Source of the DNA: an uncultured Allomuricauda sp.
GTDB lineage: Bacteria > Bacteroidota > Bacteroidia > Flavobacteriales > Flavobacteriaceae
DNA: 64,000 bases
Reading direction: 5' to 3'
NCBI RefSeq assembly: GCF_947258355.1
Contig: NZ_CAMYIC010000063.1
Span: forward strand, 103,873 to 167,872
The notes under the pieces were generated by a model, which worked only from the letters and a program-made list of their open reading frames with translations, had not been told where the DNA came from and did not search any database. Shown piece after piece: positions 56,145 to 64,000 of this stretch. Numbering within the stretch: position 1 is the stretch's first letter; every line of letters starts with the position of its first letter. The translations under genes and the position numbers were made by a program.

Positions 56145-58808
56145 ATGGATAAAAATATCCAAAGAAAAACAATCATCGGATTCTATTTGTTGACGTGTAT
56201 TTTATGTCAAAACATATTCGGGCAAACGGAAAATGATTATCGAAATCCCAAACTTCCCATCGAAGAACGTGTGAATGACCTTTTGTCCAAAATGAGCCTG
56301 GAAGAAAAAGTCCGGCAAATGGACATGTACAAAGGCGAGTTTTTTGTGGAAGGGCAGGATTTTTCCTTGGAGAAGGCAAAGAATAAAATCGGGAATCTTG
56401 GCGTTGGTGCCATCCATGACCTATATCCTAAATCGGCTAATACAATCAACGAACTTCAGCGGTTTGTAATTGATAGTAACAGATGGGGAATACCGGCCCT
56501 GATCATGGAAGAGATGCTGCACGGCTATATGGCAGAAGGGAGCACCGCATTTCCTATGAACATTGGACTGGGCGCAACATGGGACACCGAACTCTTAAAG
56601 AAAGTCGGTGAAGTGATCGGTACTGAAGCAAGGGCACACGGTGTTCATTTTGGTTTGGGTCCAAATTTGGATATCGGTCTAGAGCCTCGTTGGGGAAGGA
56701 TTGCCGAAACCTTTGGCGAAGATGTTTATTTAGCAGGCGAGCTGGGGGCAGCAATGGTCCAAGGCCTTCAAGGGGAGAATCTTGCATCAAATCGTTCGAT
56801 TATTGCAGAACCCAAGCATTTTGCCGTACATGGCATACCCCAGGCAGGGGGAAACTCCTCTCCCACCCTAGTTGGTGAGCGTGCAGCCCGGGAAACTTTT
56901 TTGCCGTCCTTTCGGAGTGCTTTCGTAAAAGGTGGTGCCTTGGGTACCATGTGTGCCTATTCAGAGCTTGATGGCATTCCCTGTGCCTCAAACCATTGGT
57001 TATTGACGGAGGTTTTGAGAAACGAATATGACTTTAAGGGCATTGTGGTTTCCGACCTTGGAGCCATCAAATACCTACAGACGACCCATAAAGTCTCCGA
57101 CTCTCCTAAAGAAAGTATTCGACAAGCAGTCTCGGCAGGCGTGGACATGCAATTTTATGATTTCAGTAATGAGTTTTGGCAGGACACTTTGATGGAATTG
57201 GTAAAGGAAGGTCAATTGAGCATGAAAGATATCGATAGAGCTGCCGGAGGTGTACTACGACTAAAATTTATGCTTGGACTTTTTGAAGACCCCTACACAA
57301 GTGAAAAATTAATCGAAGAGAGGTTTCATTCCGAAGCGAATCAAAAAATAGCCTTGGAGGCTGCTCTCAAATCCATAGTATTGCTCAAAAACCAAGACGC
57401 ACTACTGCCCCTGGACAAAGACATCAAATCAATCGCTGTAATAGGACCAAATGCGGACGAATCCAGATTAGGAGGCTATTCCGTGAGGAACAAAGTGGGC
57501 ACAACGGTTCTTGAAGGCATCAAACAAGCAGTAGGCACCAATACCAATGTACACTATGAAGAAGGAGTTCCCCTGATTGTAAAAGGTCAAATCATCCCAT
57601 CGGAATATCTGTTTGTGCCCCATGGATCGGAGAACGGACTGAAAGGGGAATATTTCAACAACAGGAATTTACGAGGTGAACCAGATTTGACTAGAATCGA
57701 CAAAGAATTGGGGTTTGATTGGCCATGGTCTCCCGGTGTCGGGGTAAACGATGACAATTTTTCCATTCGCTGGACGGGTTTCATCAAAAGCGATAAAGCC
57801 TTGGACGGCTGGCTGGGATTAAGCTCAGATGATGGTATACGGATGTGGCTGGACGACCAATTGATCATTGACAATTGGAGAAAGGGAAGCACCAACATTG
57901 TTACAACACCGAAGAAAATTGAGGCCGGCAGAAAGTACAAGGTCCGTATAGAAATGTGGGAAGGAGGCTGGGGAGCCAGGGCTCATTTGCGATGGAACAT
58001 GCAAAAGGTCGATTTTCAACCTGCAATCGATTTGGTCAGCAAGTCCGATGTGGCCATTGTTGTTTTGGGGGAATCCAAGGAATTGGTAGAAGAAAACAGG
58101 GACGTTGCTACCTTGGACCTTCATGGTTTACAAAACGAATTCATCCAGGCCATCCAACAAACAGGAAAACCGGTTGTCTGTGTATTGCTCAACGGACGCC
58201 CCCTTTCCATCAACTGGATCCAGGACAATGTCCCGGCAATAGTTGAGGCATGGTTTCCCGGAGAACTCGGTGGAAAGGCCGTCGCTCAAGTGCTTTTCGG
58301 GGACTATAATCCCAGTGGCAGATTGCCTCTTACCTTTCCAAAGTCTGTGGGACAATTACCCATCTATTACAATCAAAAGCCTTCAGCGATCCATAGATAT
58401 GTCAGTGAAAGTGAACATCCATTATATACATTTGGACATGGTTTGAGCTATACCAGCTTTGAATATTCCGATATAAAAGTGGATACCCCCGAAATACAAA
58501 AGGATGAAAATGCCGTTGTTAGGGTATCTGTAAAGAACAATGGAAACTATGATGGAGAAGAAGTGGTACAACTTTACATCAATGATGTTTACAGTAGTGT
58601 GACCACCCCTGAAAAAACATTGAAAGGCTTTAAGAGAATCTTTATCAAGAAAGGGGAAACCAAAGAAATTACCTTTACACTGACTCCCGAAGAGCTCTCC
58701 TTATGGAACAAGAATATGGAAAATGTAGTTGAGCCAGGTGAGTTTGAGGTAATGATTGGAGGAAACAGTACCGATTTAATCAAAACAAGGTTTACGGTAA
58801 TGCCATGA
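56145..58808 (+). CDS. Exported GH3 glycosidase with inserted PA14 domain
   Basis: An 887-residue periplasmic enzyme with a signal peptide in MDKNIQRKTIIGFYLLTCIL and CQNIFGQ. The GH3 barrel (30-395) contains MEEMLHGYMAEGSTAFPMNI, LEPRWGRIAETFGEDVYLAG, EPKHFAVHG and the nucleophile D304 in GIVVSDLGAI. A PA14 domain (about 498-622; LKGEYFNNRNL, GLSSDDGIRMWLDD, RIEMWEGGWGARAHLRW) interrupts the alpha/beta sandwich, which resumes at VAIVVLGESKELVEENRDVA. A fibronectin-like domain ends the chain. PA14-containing GH3 enzymes shape their active site for longer or substituted substrates. In this locus it likely removes a beta-linked glucosyl, galactosyl or xylosyl unit; specificity is open. Confidence 0.9.
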   Translation: MDKNIQRKTIIGFYLLTCILCQNIFGQTENDYRNPKLPIEERVNDLLSKMSLEEKVRQMDMYKGEFFVEGQDFSLEKAKNKIGNLGVGAIHDLYPKSANTINELQRFVIDSNRWGIPALIMEEMLHGYMAEGSTAFPMNIGLGATWDTELLKKVGEVIGTEARAHGVHFGLGPNLDIGLEPRWGRIAETFGEDVYLAGELGAAMVQGLQGENLASNRSIIAEPKHFAVHGIPQAGGNSSPTLVGERAARETFLPSFRSAFVKGGALGTMCAYSELDGIPCASNHWLLTEVLRNEYDFKGIVVSDLGAIKYLQTTHKVSDSPKESIRQAVSAGVDMQFYDFSNEFWQDTLMELVKEGQLSMKDIDRAAGGVLRLKFMLGLFEDPYTSEKLIEERFHSEANQKIALEAALKSIVLLKNQDALLPLDKDIKSIAVIGPNADESRLGGYSVRNKVGTTVLEGIKQAVGTNTNVHYEEGVPLIVKGQIIPSEYLFVPHGSENGLKGEYFNNRNLRGEPDLTRIDKELGFDWPWSPGVGVNDDNFSIRWTGFIKSDKALDGWLGLSSDDGIRMWLDDQLIIDNWRKGSTNIVTTPKKIEAGRKYKVRIEMWEGGWGARAHLRWNMQKVDFQPAIDLVSKSDVAIVVLGESKELVEENRDVATLDLHGLQNEFIQAIQQTGKPVVCVLLNGRPLSINWIQDNVPAIVEAWFPGELGGKAVAQVLFGDYNPSGRLPLTFPKSVGQLPIYYNQKPSAIHRYVSESEHPLYTFGHGLSYTSFEYSDIKVDTPEIQKDENAVVRVSVKNNGNYDGEEVVQLYINDVYSSVTTPEKTLKGFKRIFIKKGETKEITFTLTPEELSLWNKNMENVVEPGEFEVMIGGNSTDLIKTRFTVMP

Positions 58809-58820
58809 TGGGTATTGTCT

Positions 58821-58850
58821 AAGGCAAACAACCTTATGTTGGTTTGCCTT
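58821..58850 (+). terminator. Intercistronic hairpin after the GH3 gene
   Basis: AAGGCAAAC and GTTTGCCTT are exact complements (58821-58829 and 58842-58850) with a further AA/TT pair inside, beginning 13 bases after the GH3 stop. The following CCGTCCTTTA is only weakly T-rich. It could terminate part of the transcripts. Confidence 0.6.
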
Positions 58851-58872
58851 CCGTCCTTTAATATTGAACGAT

Positions 58873-59715
58873 ATGAATGAACTAAAAATCGACAGTCATC
58901 AACACTTTTGGAAATATAATCCAAACATACATGAGTGGATGGATGCCTCCATGAAAATCATTAAAAATGATTTTATGCCTACCGATCTACACCCTTTGCT
59001 TCAAAAAAGCAATATTGATGGCTGTGTCGCAGTTCAAGCCGATCAATCCGAAACGGAGACTTTATTTTTGCTGAACCTTGCCAAAGAACACCAGTTTATA
59101 AAGGGAGTTGTGGGCTGGTTGGACCTTTGTGTCGAAGATATTGATATTAAACTCGAGGAATATTCCAAATATGAGGCTCTTAAAGGGCTCAGGCACATAG
59201 TTCAAGATGAGCCAGATAAAAATTTCATGCTCCGACCCAATTTTAAAAATGGGATTTCTTTGTTGGGAAAATACAATCTTGCCTATGATATTTTAATTTA
59301 TCAAGAACAATTGCCCGCTGCTCTGGAACTTGTCAAAACTTTTCCGGAACAGGCATTTGTATTGGACCATATGGCAAAACCTGTAGTCGACGGAAAAATA
59401 GACCCTGTATGGGCAAGTTACATCTCAGAACTTGGAAAATACAATAATGTTTATTGCAAAGTTTCAGGCATGGTAACGGAAACGAAATGGGGCACATGGC
59501 AAAAGAACGATTTTGTCCCCTATCTCGACAAGGTTTTTGAGTCCTTTGGGCCTGATAAAATCCTGTTTGGTTCGGATTGGCCCGTGTGCCTTCTCACTGC
59601 TCAGTATCATGAGGTTGTGGATATTGTGGAAAACTATCTGGTGCATTTGCCGAGCACTGTTCGCAAAAAGGTCATGGGATTGAATGCCATAAAATTTTAT
59701 AACCTTACCTTATGA
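58873..59715 (+). CDS. Amidohydrolase 2 family lactonase, probable L-fuconolactonase
   Basis: A 280-residue cytoplasmic (beta/alpha)8 amidohydrolase of the COG3618 type. Starting at the ATG at 58873 (an upstream TTG at 58864 adds three residues) the protein reads MNELKIDSHQHFWKYNP with the metal-binding H9-Q-H11, then CVAVQADQSETETLFLL, LKGLRHIVQDEPD, QAFVLDHMAKP and ILFGSDWPVCLL with the catalytic aspartate. Members of this group hydrolyse L-fucono- or L-rhamnono-lactones. It lies immediately upstream of the L-fucose dehydrogenase gene, whose product is the lactone. Fold certain; substrate from context and family resemblance. Confidence 0.88.
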   Translation: MNELKIDSHQHFWKYNPNIHEWMDASMKIIKNDFMPTDLHPLLQKSNIDGCVAVQADQSETETLFLLNLAKEHQFIKGVVGWLDLCVEDIDIKLEEYSKYEALKGLRHIVQDEPDKNFMLRPNFKNGISLLGKYNLAYDILIYQEQLPAALELVKTFPEQAFVLDHMAKPVVDGKIDPVWASYISELGKYNNVYCKVSGMVTETKWGTWQKNDFVPYLDKVFESFGPDKILFGSDWPVCLLTAQYHEVVDIVENYLVHLPSTVRKKVMGLNAIKFYNLTL

Positions 59716-59768
59716 AGTAAGGATTAACGAGCAATCAAGCTAAAAACAGAATATCACATTAACGGCGT

Positions 59769-60548
59769 ATGGATTTAGTATTAAAGGATAAAGTAATATT
59801 GGTCACTGGGGGTGACAAAGGCATTGGAAAAGGAATCTCCTGTGCTTTGGCGGAAGAAGGTGCAATCCCGGTCATTATTGGAAGAAATGAAAAAGATGTG
59901 CTTTCCGCCGTTGAAGAAATCAAAGAAAAAGGGGGCATGGCATTTCATGCCATTGTGGAACTGACCGATTCCGAACAATGCAAAAAAGCCATCGATACCA
60001 CCATTGCCCACTATGGACAGATCGATGGCCTGGTAAACAATGCTGGGGTCAATGACGGTGTCGGACTGGAGCATGGCAACTATGAAGATTTCCTGCGCTC
60101 TCTGGAACGCAATGTCGGACACTATTACGTTATGGCCCATTATGCCCTGCCCCATCTCAGAGAAAACAAGGGAAGCATAGTGAACATAGGCTCCAAAACT
60201 TCCTTTACGGGACAAGGGAACACATCTGGGTATACTGCCGCCAATGGTGCCAGAAATTCACTGACTAGGGAATGGGCACTGGAACTACTTCCCTATTCCA
60301 TCAGGGTCAATGCTGTAATTGTTGCAGAGGCTTTGACGCCGCAATACAAAAGATGGATAAGCTCCTTTGAAAATTCAGAGGAAAAATTCAAGGGAATTAT
60401 TGAAAACATTCCGCTGGAAAAAAGGATGACAACCGTCGAGGAAATAGCAAATACAGTTGCTTTTCTACTATCTGAAAAATCCAGCCACACCACTGGGCAG
60501 CTGATTTTCGTAGACGGCGGCTATACCCATTTGGATCGTGCCCTCTAA
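59769..60548 (+). CDS. SDR dehydrogenase, probable L-fucose dehydrogenase (catalytic Lys replaced by Asn)
   Basis: A 259-residue short-chain dehydrogenase expected to oxidise L-fucose to L-fuconolactone. The cofactor site TGGDKGIGKG, NNAGVNDG and S142 (VNIGSKTS) are normal, but the catalytic stretch reads SGY155TAAN159GARNSLTREW, so the usual YxxxK is YxxxN. The DNA codon (AAT at position 159) is unambiguous. Flanks such as LTREWALELLPYSIRVN and VIVAEALTPQYKRW look intact and conserved, so this is more likely a subfamily trait than damage. C-terminal TGQLIFVDGGYTHLDRAL is standard. It precedes the fucP gene by 10 bases. Confidence 0.82.
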   Translation: MDLVLKDKVILVTGGDKGIGKGISCALAEEGAIPVIIGRNEKDVLSAVEEIKEKGGMAFHAIVELTDSEQCKKAIDTTIAHYGQIDGLVNNAGVNDGVGLEHGNYEDFLRSLERNVGHYYVMAHYALPHLRENKGSIVNIGSKTSFTGQGNTSGYTAANGARNSLTREWALELLPYSIRVNAVIVAEALTPQYKRWISSFENSEEKFKGIIENIPLEKRMTTVEEIANTVAFLLSEKSSHTTGQLIFVDGGYTHLDRAL

Positions 60549-60558
60549 AACCACAACA

Positions 60559-61875
60559 ATGAAAAAGCCAAAAACAGTCTCAAGAGAGGTTATGCTCCCA
60601 TTTATCTTGATTACTTCCCTCTTTGCACTCTGGGGGTTCGCAAATGCTGTCACCGACCCTATGGTTCAAGCTTTCAAAAAGGTTCTTGAACTGTCCAATT
60701 CCCAAGCGGCATGGGTACAAATGGCATTTTATGGAGGTTATTTTTGTATGGCACTCCCAGCGGCACACTTCGTAAGGAAGTATTCCTATAAAATAGGGGT
60801 CCTGACCGGATTGGCCCTCTATGCCCTTGGAGCACTTATGTTCTATCCCGCAGCTATCACTGAAAAGTTTTGGTTCTTTTGTTTGAGTCTATACGTCCTA
60901 ACTTTTGGATTGGCCTTTCTGGAGACTACCGCCAACCCCTATATCTTGGCCATGGGCGATAAAAAAACAGCCACCCAGCGCCTTAACCTGGCCCAAGTAT
61001 TTAATCCCATTGGTGCACTTTTGGGGTTATTGGTGGCGCAACAATTCATACTTAAAAAATTGCAATCGGATGACATCATGAACTACGGGTCTTTGGAGAT
61101 GGCAAAAAAAGTAATGATTCGTACATCCGATCTAATGGTCATCAGGGACCCTTATGTTATTTTGGGGCTTTTGATCCTCTTGGTCTTCGTGCTTATTTCC
61201 TTCAGTAAGATGCCCCAGGCCAAAGGGGATGGTGATGTACCCCCTATCAAAGACATTGGCAAGACGCTTCTCAAAAGACCAAGTTATGTTTCAGGGGTAA
61301 TCGCACAAGTATTATATGTAGGGGCACAAATCATGTGCTGGACTTACATATATCAATATGCTGAAGCTATGGGAATTTCCAGTGATTCAGCTGCCAACTA
61401 TCAATTCTTGGCCTTTGTGTTCTTTTTAGTTGGTAGGGCCATAGGCACATATATGCTACGTTTTTTCAGCCCGGGCAAATTGTTGATGGGCTTTGCCATA
61501 CTTGCAGGAGTTGCAACCATCGGAACCATTTTCGTGCAAGGACAAATCGGGTTGTATTCCCTAGTTTGCATTTCACTTTTCATGTCGGTCATGTTCCCGA
61601 CCATATATGGAATTTCCCTTGATAATCTGACAGAGGAAGAATCCAAATTGGGAGCAGCAGGGCTGGTAATGGCCATTGTTGGAGGAGCCTTAATGCCCAA
61701 GTTACAGGGAATGATCATAGACCTTGGAGGAAGTGGCGTGACCGATATCAAAGTCATGGGGGTTCCCGAGGTCAATTTTTCGTTTATTTTACCTTTATGT
61801 TGTTTCATATATATCACTTCATTCGGATTTAAAGCATTTAAAAAATTTGAGAGAGTAAACAAATGGGAGATTTAA
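60559..61875 (+). CDS. fucP: L-fucose:H+ symporter FucP (MFS)
   Basis: A 438-residue inner membrane permease with twelve predicted helices. The ATG at 60559 gives MKKPKTVSREVMLPFILITS; an upstream GTG at 60538 overlaps the dehydrogenase. Diagnostic FucP segments are LFALWGFANAVTDPMVQAFK, LSNSQAAWVQMAFYGGYFCM, LPAAHFVRKYSYKIG, GLAFLETTANPYILAMG, RLNLAQVFNPIGALLG, YVGAQIMCWTYIYQYAE and FPTIYGISLDNLTEEESKLG. It brings L-fucose released in the periplasm by the GH29 enzymes into the cytoplasm. Its stop overlaps the mutarotase start by 13 bases. Confidence 0.94.
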   Translation: MKKPKTVSREVMLPFILITSLFALWGFANAVTDPMVQAFKKVLELSNSQAAWVQMAFYGGYFCMALPAAHFVRKYSYKIGVLTGLALYALGALMFYPAAITEKFWFFCLSLYVLTFGLAFLETTANPYILAMGDKKTATQRLNLAQVFNPIGALLGLLVAQQFILKKLQSDDIMNYGSLEMAKKVMIRTSDLMVIRDPYVILGLLILLVFVLISFSKMPQAKGDGDVPPIKDIGKTLLKRPSYVSGVIAQVLYVGAQIMCWTYIYQYAEAMGISSDSAANYQFLAFVFFLVGRAIGTYMLRFFSPGKLLMGFAILAGVATIGTIFVQGQIGLYSLVCISLFMSVMFPTIYGISLDNLTEEESKLGAAGLVMAIVGGALMPKLQGMIIDLGGSGVTDIKVMGVPEVNFSFILPLCCFIYITSFGFKAFKKFERVNKWEI

Positions 61876-62201
61876 TACGATATGTTCTGGCATTGGATTT
61901 AGTGGATGATGAGAAGAGCATTGCCACGTACGAGGCTTACCATAAAAATGTATGGCCTGAAGTCATTGAGAGCATAAAGTCATCCGGTATTCATCATATG
62001 GAGATCTATCGAGCGGGCAACCGATTGTTTATGATAATGGAAGTTGATGATTCCTTTTCTTTTCAAAAGAAAAAAGAGGCCGATAGCATGAATCCAAAGG
62101 TTCAGGAATGGGAAGCACTCATGTGGGAATACCAACGGGCCATTCCCGCTGCAAAACCTGGAGATAAATGGGTAATAATGGACAAAATCTTTGATTTGTA
62201 A
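61863..62201 (+). CDS. L-fucose mutarotase of the RhaM (DUF718) family
   Basis: A 112-residue dimeric ferredoxin-like protein of the L-rhamnose mutarotase family: RYVLALDLVDDEKSIATYEA, the active-site histidine in YHKNVWPEVIESIKSSGI, MEIYRAGNRLFMIMEVDD and PAAKPGDKWVIMDKIFDL. Family members in fucose clusters interconvert alpha and beta anomers of L-fucose so that the dehydrogenase gets the right one. It overlaps fucP by 13 bases and is followed after 5 bases by the lactate dehydrogenase gene. No FucU-type mutarotase is present, which supports fucose as the substrate of this one. Confidence 0.88.
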   Translation: MGDLIRYVLALDLVDDEKSIATYEAYHKNVWPEVIESIKSSGIHHMEIYRAGNRLFMIMEVDDSFSFQKKKEADSMNPKVQEWEALMWEYQRAIPAAKPGDKWVIMDKIFDL

Positions 62202-62206
62202 ATAGT

Positions 62207-63376
62207 ATGAGAAATCAAAAACAGATTGTATTCAATCCAAAATATCCCTCCATCGAGGATTTGAGGGAAAAAGCACGTAGACGGATTCCCAAATTTGCAT
62301 TTGACTATATGGATGGAGGGTGCAACGAAGAAGTTTGTCTGAGAAAAAATACTGCCCAAATAAGGGAAGTGGAATTACTGCCCCGGTATTTGGATAAGTA
62401 TACAGAAGCTAATTTGACCACTGAGCTCTTTGGCCAAAGTTATAGTGCACCCTTCGGAATAGCACCCATTGGCTTACAGGGTCTTATGTGGCCCAGTTCT
62501 CCGGAGATTTTGGCAAAAGCCGCATTCGAGCATAATATTCCTTTCATTCTCAGCACGGTAACGACCGCCAGCATAGAACGAATAAGTGAAATCACTGAAG
62601 GCAACGCTTGGTTTCAACTCTATCACCCTACAGAACAAATTGTTCGCAATGACCTGATCGCTCGTGCCGAAGCCGCAGGTTGCCCTGTATTGGTACTGCT
62701 CTGTGACACACCAGTTTTTGGGTTTCGACCAAAAGAAATTAAAAATGGACTGTCCATGCCTCCTAAAATGAGTTTCGCCAATATGCTCCAGATTTTGGGC
62801 AAGCCTAGATGGGCCATAGAAACCCTGCGATATGGACAGCCCAATTTCGAGGTACTGAAACCTTACATGCCCAAGGGATTGGACCTAAAACAACTGGGCT
62901 ATTTTATGGACCAGACATTCAGCAAACGGATGGACATGGACAAAATAGCTTCCATTAGGGACATGTGGAAAGGAAAATTGGTTTTAAAAGGGGTGGTCAC
63001 TGAAGCCGATACTGAAAAAGCGATTTCCTTGGGATTGGATGGCATCATTGTTTCCAATCACGGGGGCAGACAATTGGACGCAGGGAAGTCCACAATCAAT
63101 GCATTACAAAGTATGGTGGCCAAATACAGGGACCAAATAACAATTATGATGGATAGCGGCATCCGTTCCGGACCTGACATCGCAAGGGTTTTAGCCAGTG
63201 GGGCACATTTTACGTTTATGGGTCGTCCATTCATGTACGGAACCGCTGCATTGGGAGATTCAGGGGGAAACCATACTATATCCCTTCTAAAAATACAACT
63301 GAAACAAGTAATGGAACAGATTGGATGTCCTGATGTGAATCAAATGCCAGATTATCTGCCCAATACTTCAAGATAG
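62207..63376 (+). CDS. lldD: FMN-dependent alpha-hydroxy-acid dehydrogenase, probable L-lactate dehydrogenase
   Basis: A 389-residue FMN enzyme of the LldD/glycolate oxidase family. It shows FAFDYMDGGCNEEVCLRKNT, APFGIAPIGLQGLMWPSSPE, FILSTVTTASIERI, LVLKGVVTEADTEKA with the FMN-contacting lysine, the catalytic histidine in IIVSNHGGRQLDAG, and the phosphate loop DSGIRSGPDIARVLASGA with FMGRPFMYG. As last gene of the fucose block it would oxidise the L-lactate released by the diketo-acid hydrolase to pyruvate and pass electrons to the respiratory chain. Its inclusion indicates that both pathway products are fully used. Confidence 0.9.
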   Translation: MRNQKQIVFNPKYPSIEDLREKARRRIPKFAFDYMDGGCNEEVCLRKNTAQIREVELLPRYLDKYTEANLTTELFGQSYSAPFGIAPIGLQGLMWPSSPEILAKAAFEHNIPFILSTVTTASIERISEITEGNAWFQLYHPTEQIVRNDLIARAEAAGCPVLVLLCDTPVFGFRPKEIKNGLSMPPKMSFANMLQILGKPRWAIETLRYGQPNFEVLKPYMPKGLDLKQLGYFMDQTFSKRMDMDKIASIRDMWKGKLVLKGVVTEADTEKAISLGLDGIIVSNHGGRQLDAGKSTINALQSMVAKYRDQITIMMDSGIRSGPDIARVLASGAHFTFMGRPFMYGTAALGDSGGNHTISLLKIQLKQVMEQIGCPDVNQMPDYLPNTSR

Positions 63377-63752
63377 TTGACAAGCTTTTATGCAAGGGTA
63401 TCACTTATAGACAAATAACCTTATGTTGTGTAAGTTGCTGTCCAGGGAAGTATATCTCTTTATAGGAGCAGGTCGCACAGTAAATTTGGTGAAATCACCG
63501 GGATGACTCAATAAGCGGTCTTAAGAAATCAGATCTATTTCAAAAAGACATACCGGCACCCCTTGATAATGTGGTGGCAACCCAGTGGTATCGGAGAGCT
63601 CGAACAGGCCCAAAAAAGTAAAGCCGGCCTCCGTCTAGTGTCGGATCAACCGGGTATTCTCCCCTAAAGTATCCAGTCGTATATATCGCCCCCTTCTCCT
63701 TTGCATAGGATTTGACCCACTGCATCAAAAATTATCATATATTTTATATTTT
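63377..63752. other. Intergenic region between the fucose locus and hipB
   Basis: About 375 bases with no assignable gene. A 62-codon minus-strand open frame (63540-63728) is present but has no recognisable family pattern. No clear terminator for the fucose operon is seen directly after 63376. Confidence 0.4.
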
Positions 63753-63903
63753 GTTGGTTTTTACCAACACTAATAGCTATATAATGACTTAATGTTGGTA
63801 TTTATCAACACTTTTAACGATCATATTATTTTTTATTGGTAGTTTTGTTGGGAAATACTAACATAAATACACTAAAAACGACTTAATGATGGGAAATACC
63901 AAC
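63753..63903 (+). promoter_or_regulatory. Four-site operator array of the hipBA-like operon
   Basis: Four related 16-base dyads with 4-base centres: GTTGGT-TTTT-ACCAAC (63753-63768), GTTGGT-ATTT-ATCAAC (63794-63809), GTTGGG-AAAT-ACTAAC (63847-63862) and GATGGG-AAAT-ACCAAC (63888-63903). Start-to-start spacings are 41, 53 and 41 bases, close to 4, 5 and 4 helical turns. The arrangement just upstream of an XRE-type antitoxin gene matches the autoregulated multi-operator control known for hipBA. Confidence 0.75.
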
Positions 63904-63918
63904 ATCAATTGGGTTCAA

Positions 63919-64000
63919 ATGTCTGATGCGGCTATCGTACAACAGATTGGCAACTACCTCAAACATGAGCGCCAACAACAGCACAAAACACAGGCACAAT
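63919..64000 (+). CDS. HipB-like XRE-family antitoxin (partial, runs off right edge)
   Basis: Only 27 residues are visible. From the ATG at 63919 the frame reads MSDAAIVQQIGNYLKHERQQ then QHKTQAQ, the N-terminal arm and first helix of a HipB-like helix-turn-helix repressor in Bacteroidota (pattern M-S-D-x-x-I-x-x-x-I-G-x-x-x-K-x-x-R, then KTQ). In-frame ATGs at 63886 and 63889 are possible starts, but they fall inside the fourth operator, so 63919 is preferred. A hipA toxin kinase is expected to follow outside the window. Confidence 0.7.
   Translation, partial: MSDAAIVQQIGNYLKHERQQQHKTQAQ

Noticed and set aside
35573..58808. Fucoidan utilisation locus
   Set aside because: No sulfatase or GH107/GH168-type endo-fucoidanase was recognised among the genes, so the specific label is not supported.
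63540..63728. 62-codon minus-strand open frame near the right edge
   Set aside because: Reads as an uneven, arginine- and tryptophan-bearing peptide with no recognisable motif; could be a decayed remnant but not supportable as a gene.

Overview
The window looks like a chromosome segment from a marine-type member of the Flavobacteriaceae (Bacteroidota). The grounds are three SusC/SusD pairs with polysaccharide utilisation genes, many Bacteroidota-style lipoprotein signals, candidate promoters of the TAnnTTTG type, and starts without Shine-Dalgarno sequences. No rRNA, tRNA or CRISPR array was recognised. All functions are inferred from motifs and context read by eye; no database search was run.

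Region 1 (1-8.2 kb) is housekeeping and accessory. A minus-strand operon carries ergothioneine genes: egtD (cut by the left edge), egtB, a DUF427 gene and a flavin disulfide reductase. A tiny membrane protein and a two-domain spondin lipoprotein follow. A plus-strand group holds DUF547, a TIGR04283-like glycosyltransferase, an alpha/beta hydrolase and an unknown CxxC protein.

Region 2 (8.2-15.2 kb, minus) is a compact nucleoside-scavenging locus: SusC, SusD, nucleoside hydrolase and an APH/MtnK-like sugar kinase. The hydrolase is preceded by a signal-peptide reading frame that joins it only if one base is added to a poly-A8 tract, so it may be broken, phase-variable, ribosomally frameshifted or mis-sequenced.

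Region 3 (15.7-16.9 kb, minus) is a tetR/ahpD-like pair with matching operator palindromes in front of both genes.

Region 4 (17.2-33.1 kb, minus) is a beta-glucan utilisation locus, best matched to beta-1,2-glucan: a membrane-spanning propeller/LuxR regulator, SusC, SusD, a triple-LamG lipoprotein, two tandem GH144 lipoproteins, an exported esterase and a GH3 beta-glucosidase.

Region 5 (33.2-34.4 kb) is a scar with a decayed LytS-type histidine kinase and the tail of an IS3-family transposase.

Region 6 (34.4-63.4 kb) is a fucose-glycan locus. A divergent AraC regulator faces SusC, SusD, an FG-GAP lipoprotein, GH29, GH2, GH20, GH29 and GH3. The same strand encodes the whole non-phosphorylating L-fucose route: FucP permease, mutarotase, L-fucose dehydrogenase, fuconolactonase, L-fuconate dehydratase, 2-keto-3-deoxy-L-fuconate dehydrogenase, diketo-acid hydrolase and an L-lactate dehydrogenase. 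Outer-membrane uptake, glycan trimming, inner-membrane import and catabolism to pyruvate are therefore in one block. No sulfatase is present, which argues against sulfated fucoidan as the substrate.

Region 7 (63.7-64 kb) is the start of a hipBA-like operon with four evenly arranged operators, cut by the right edge.
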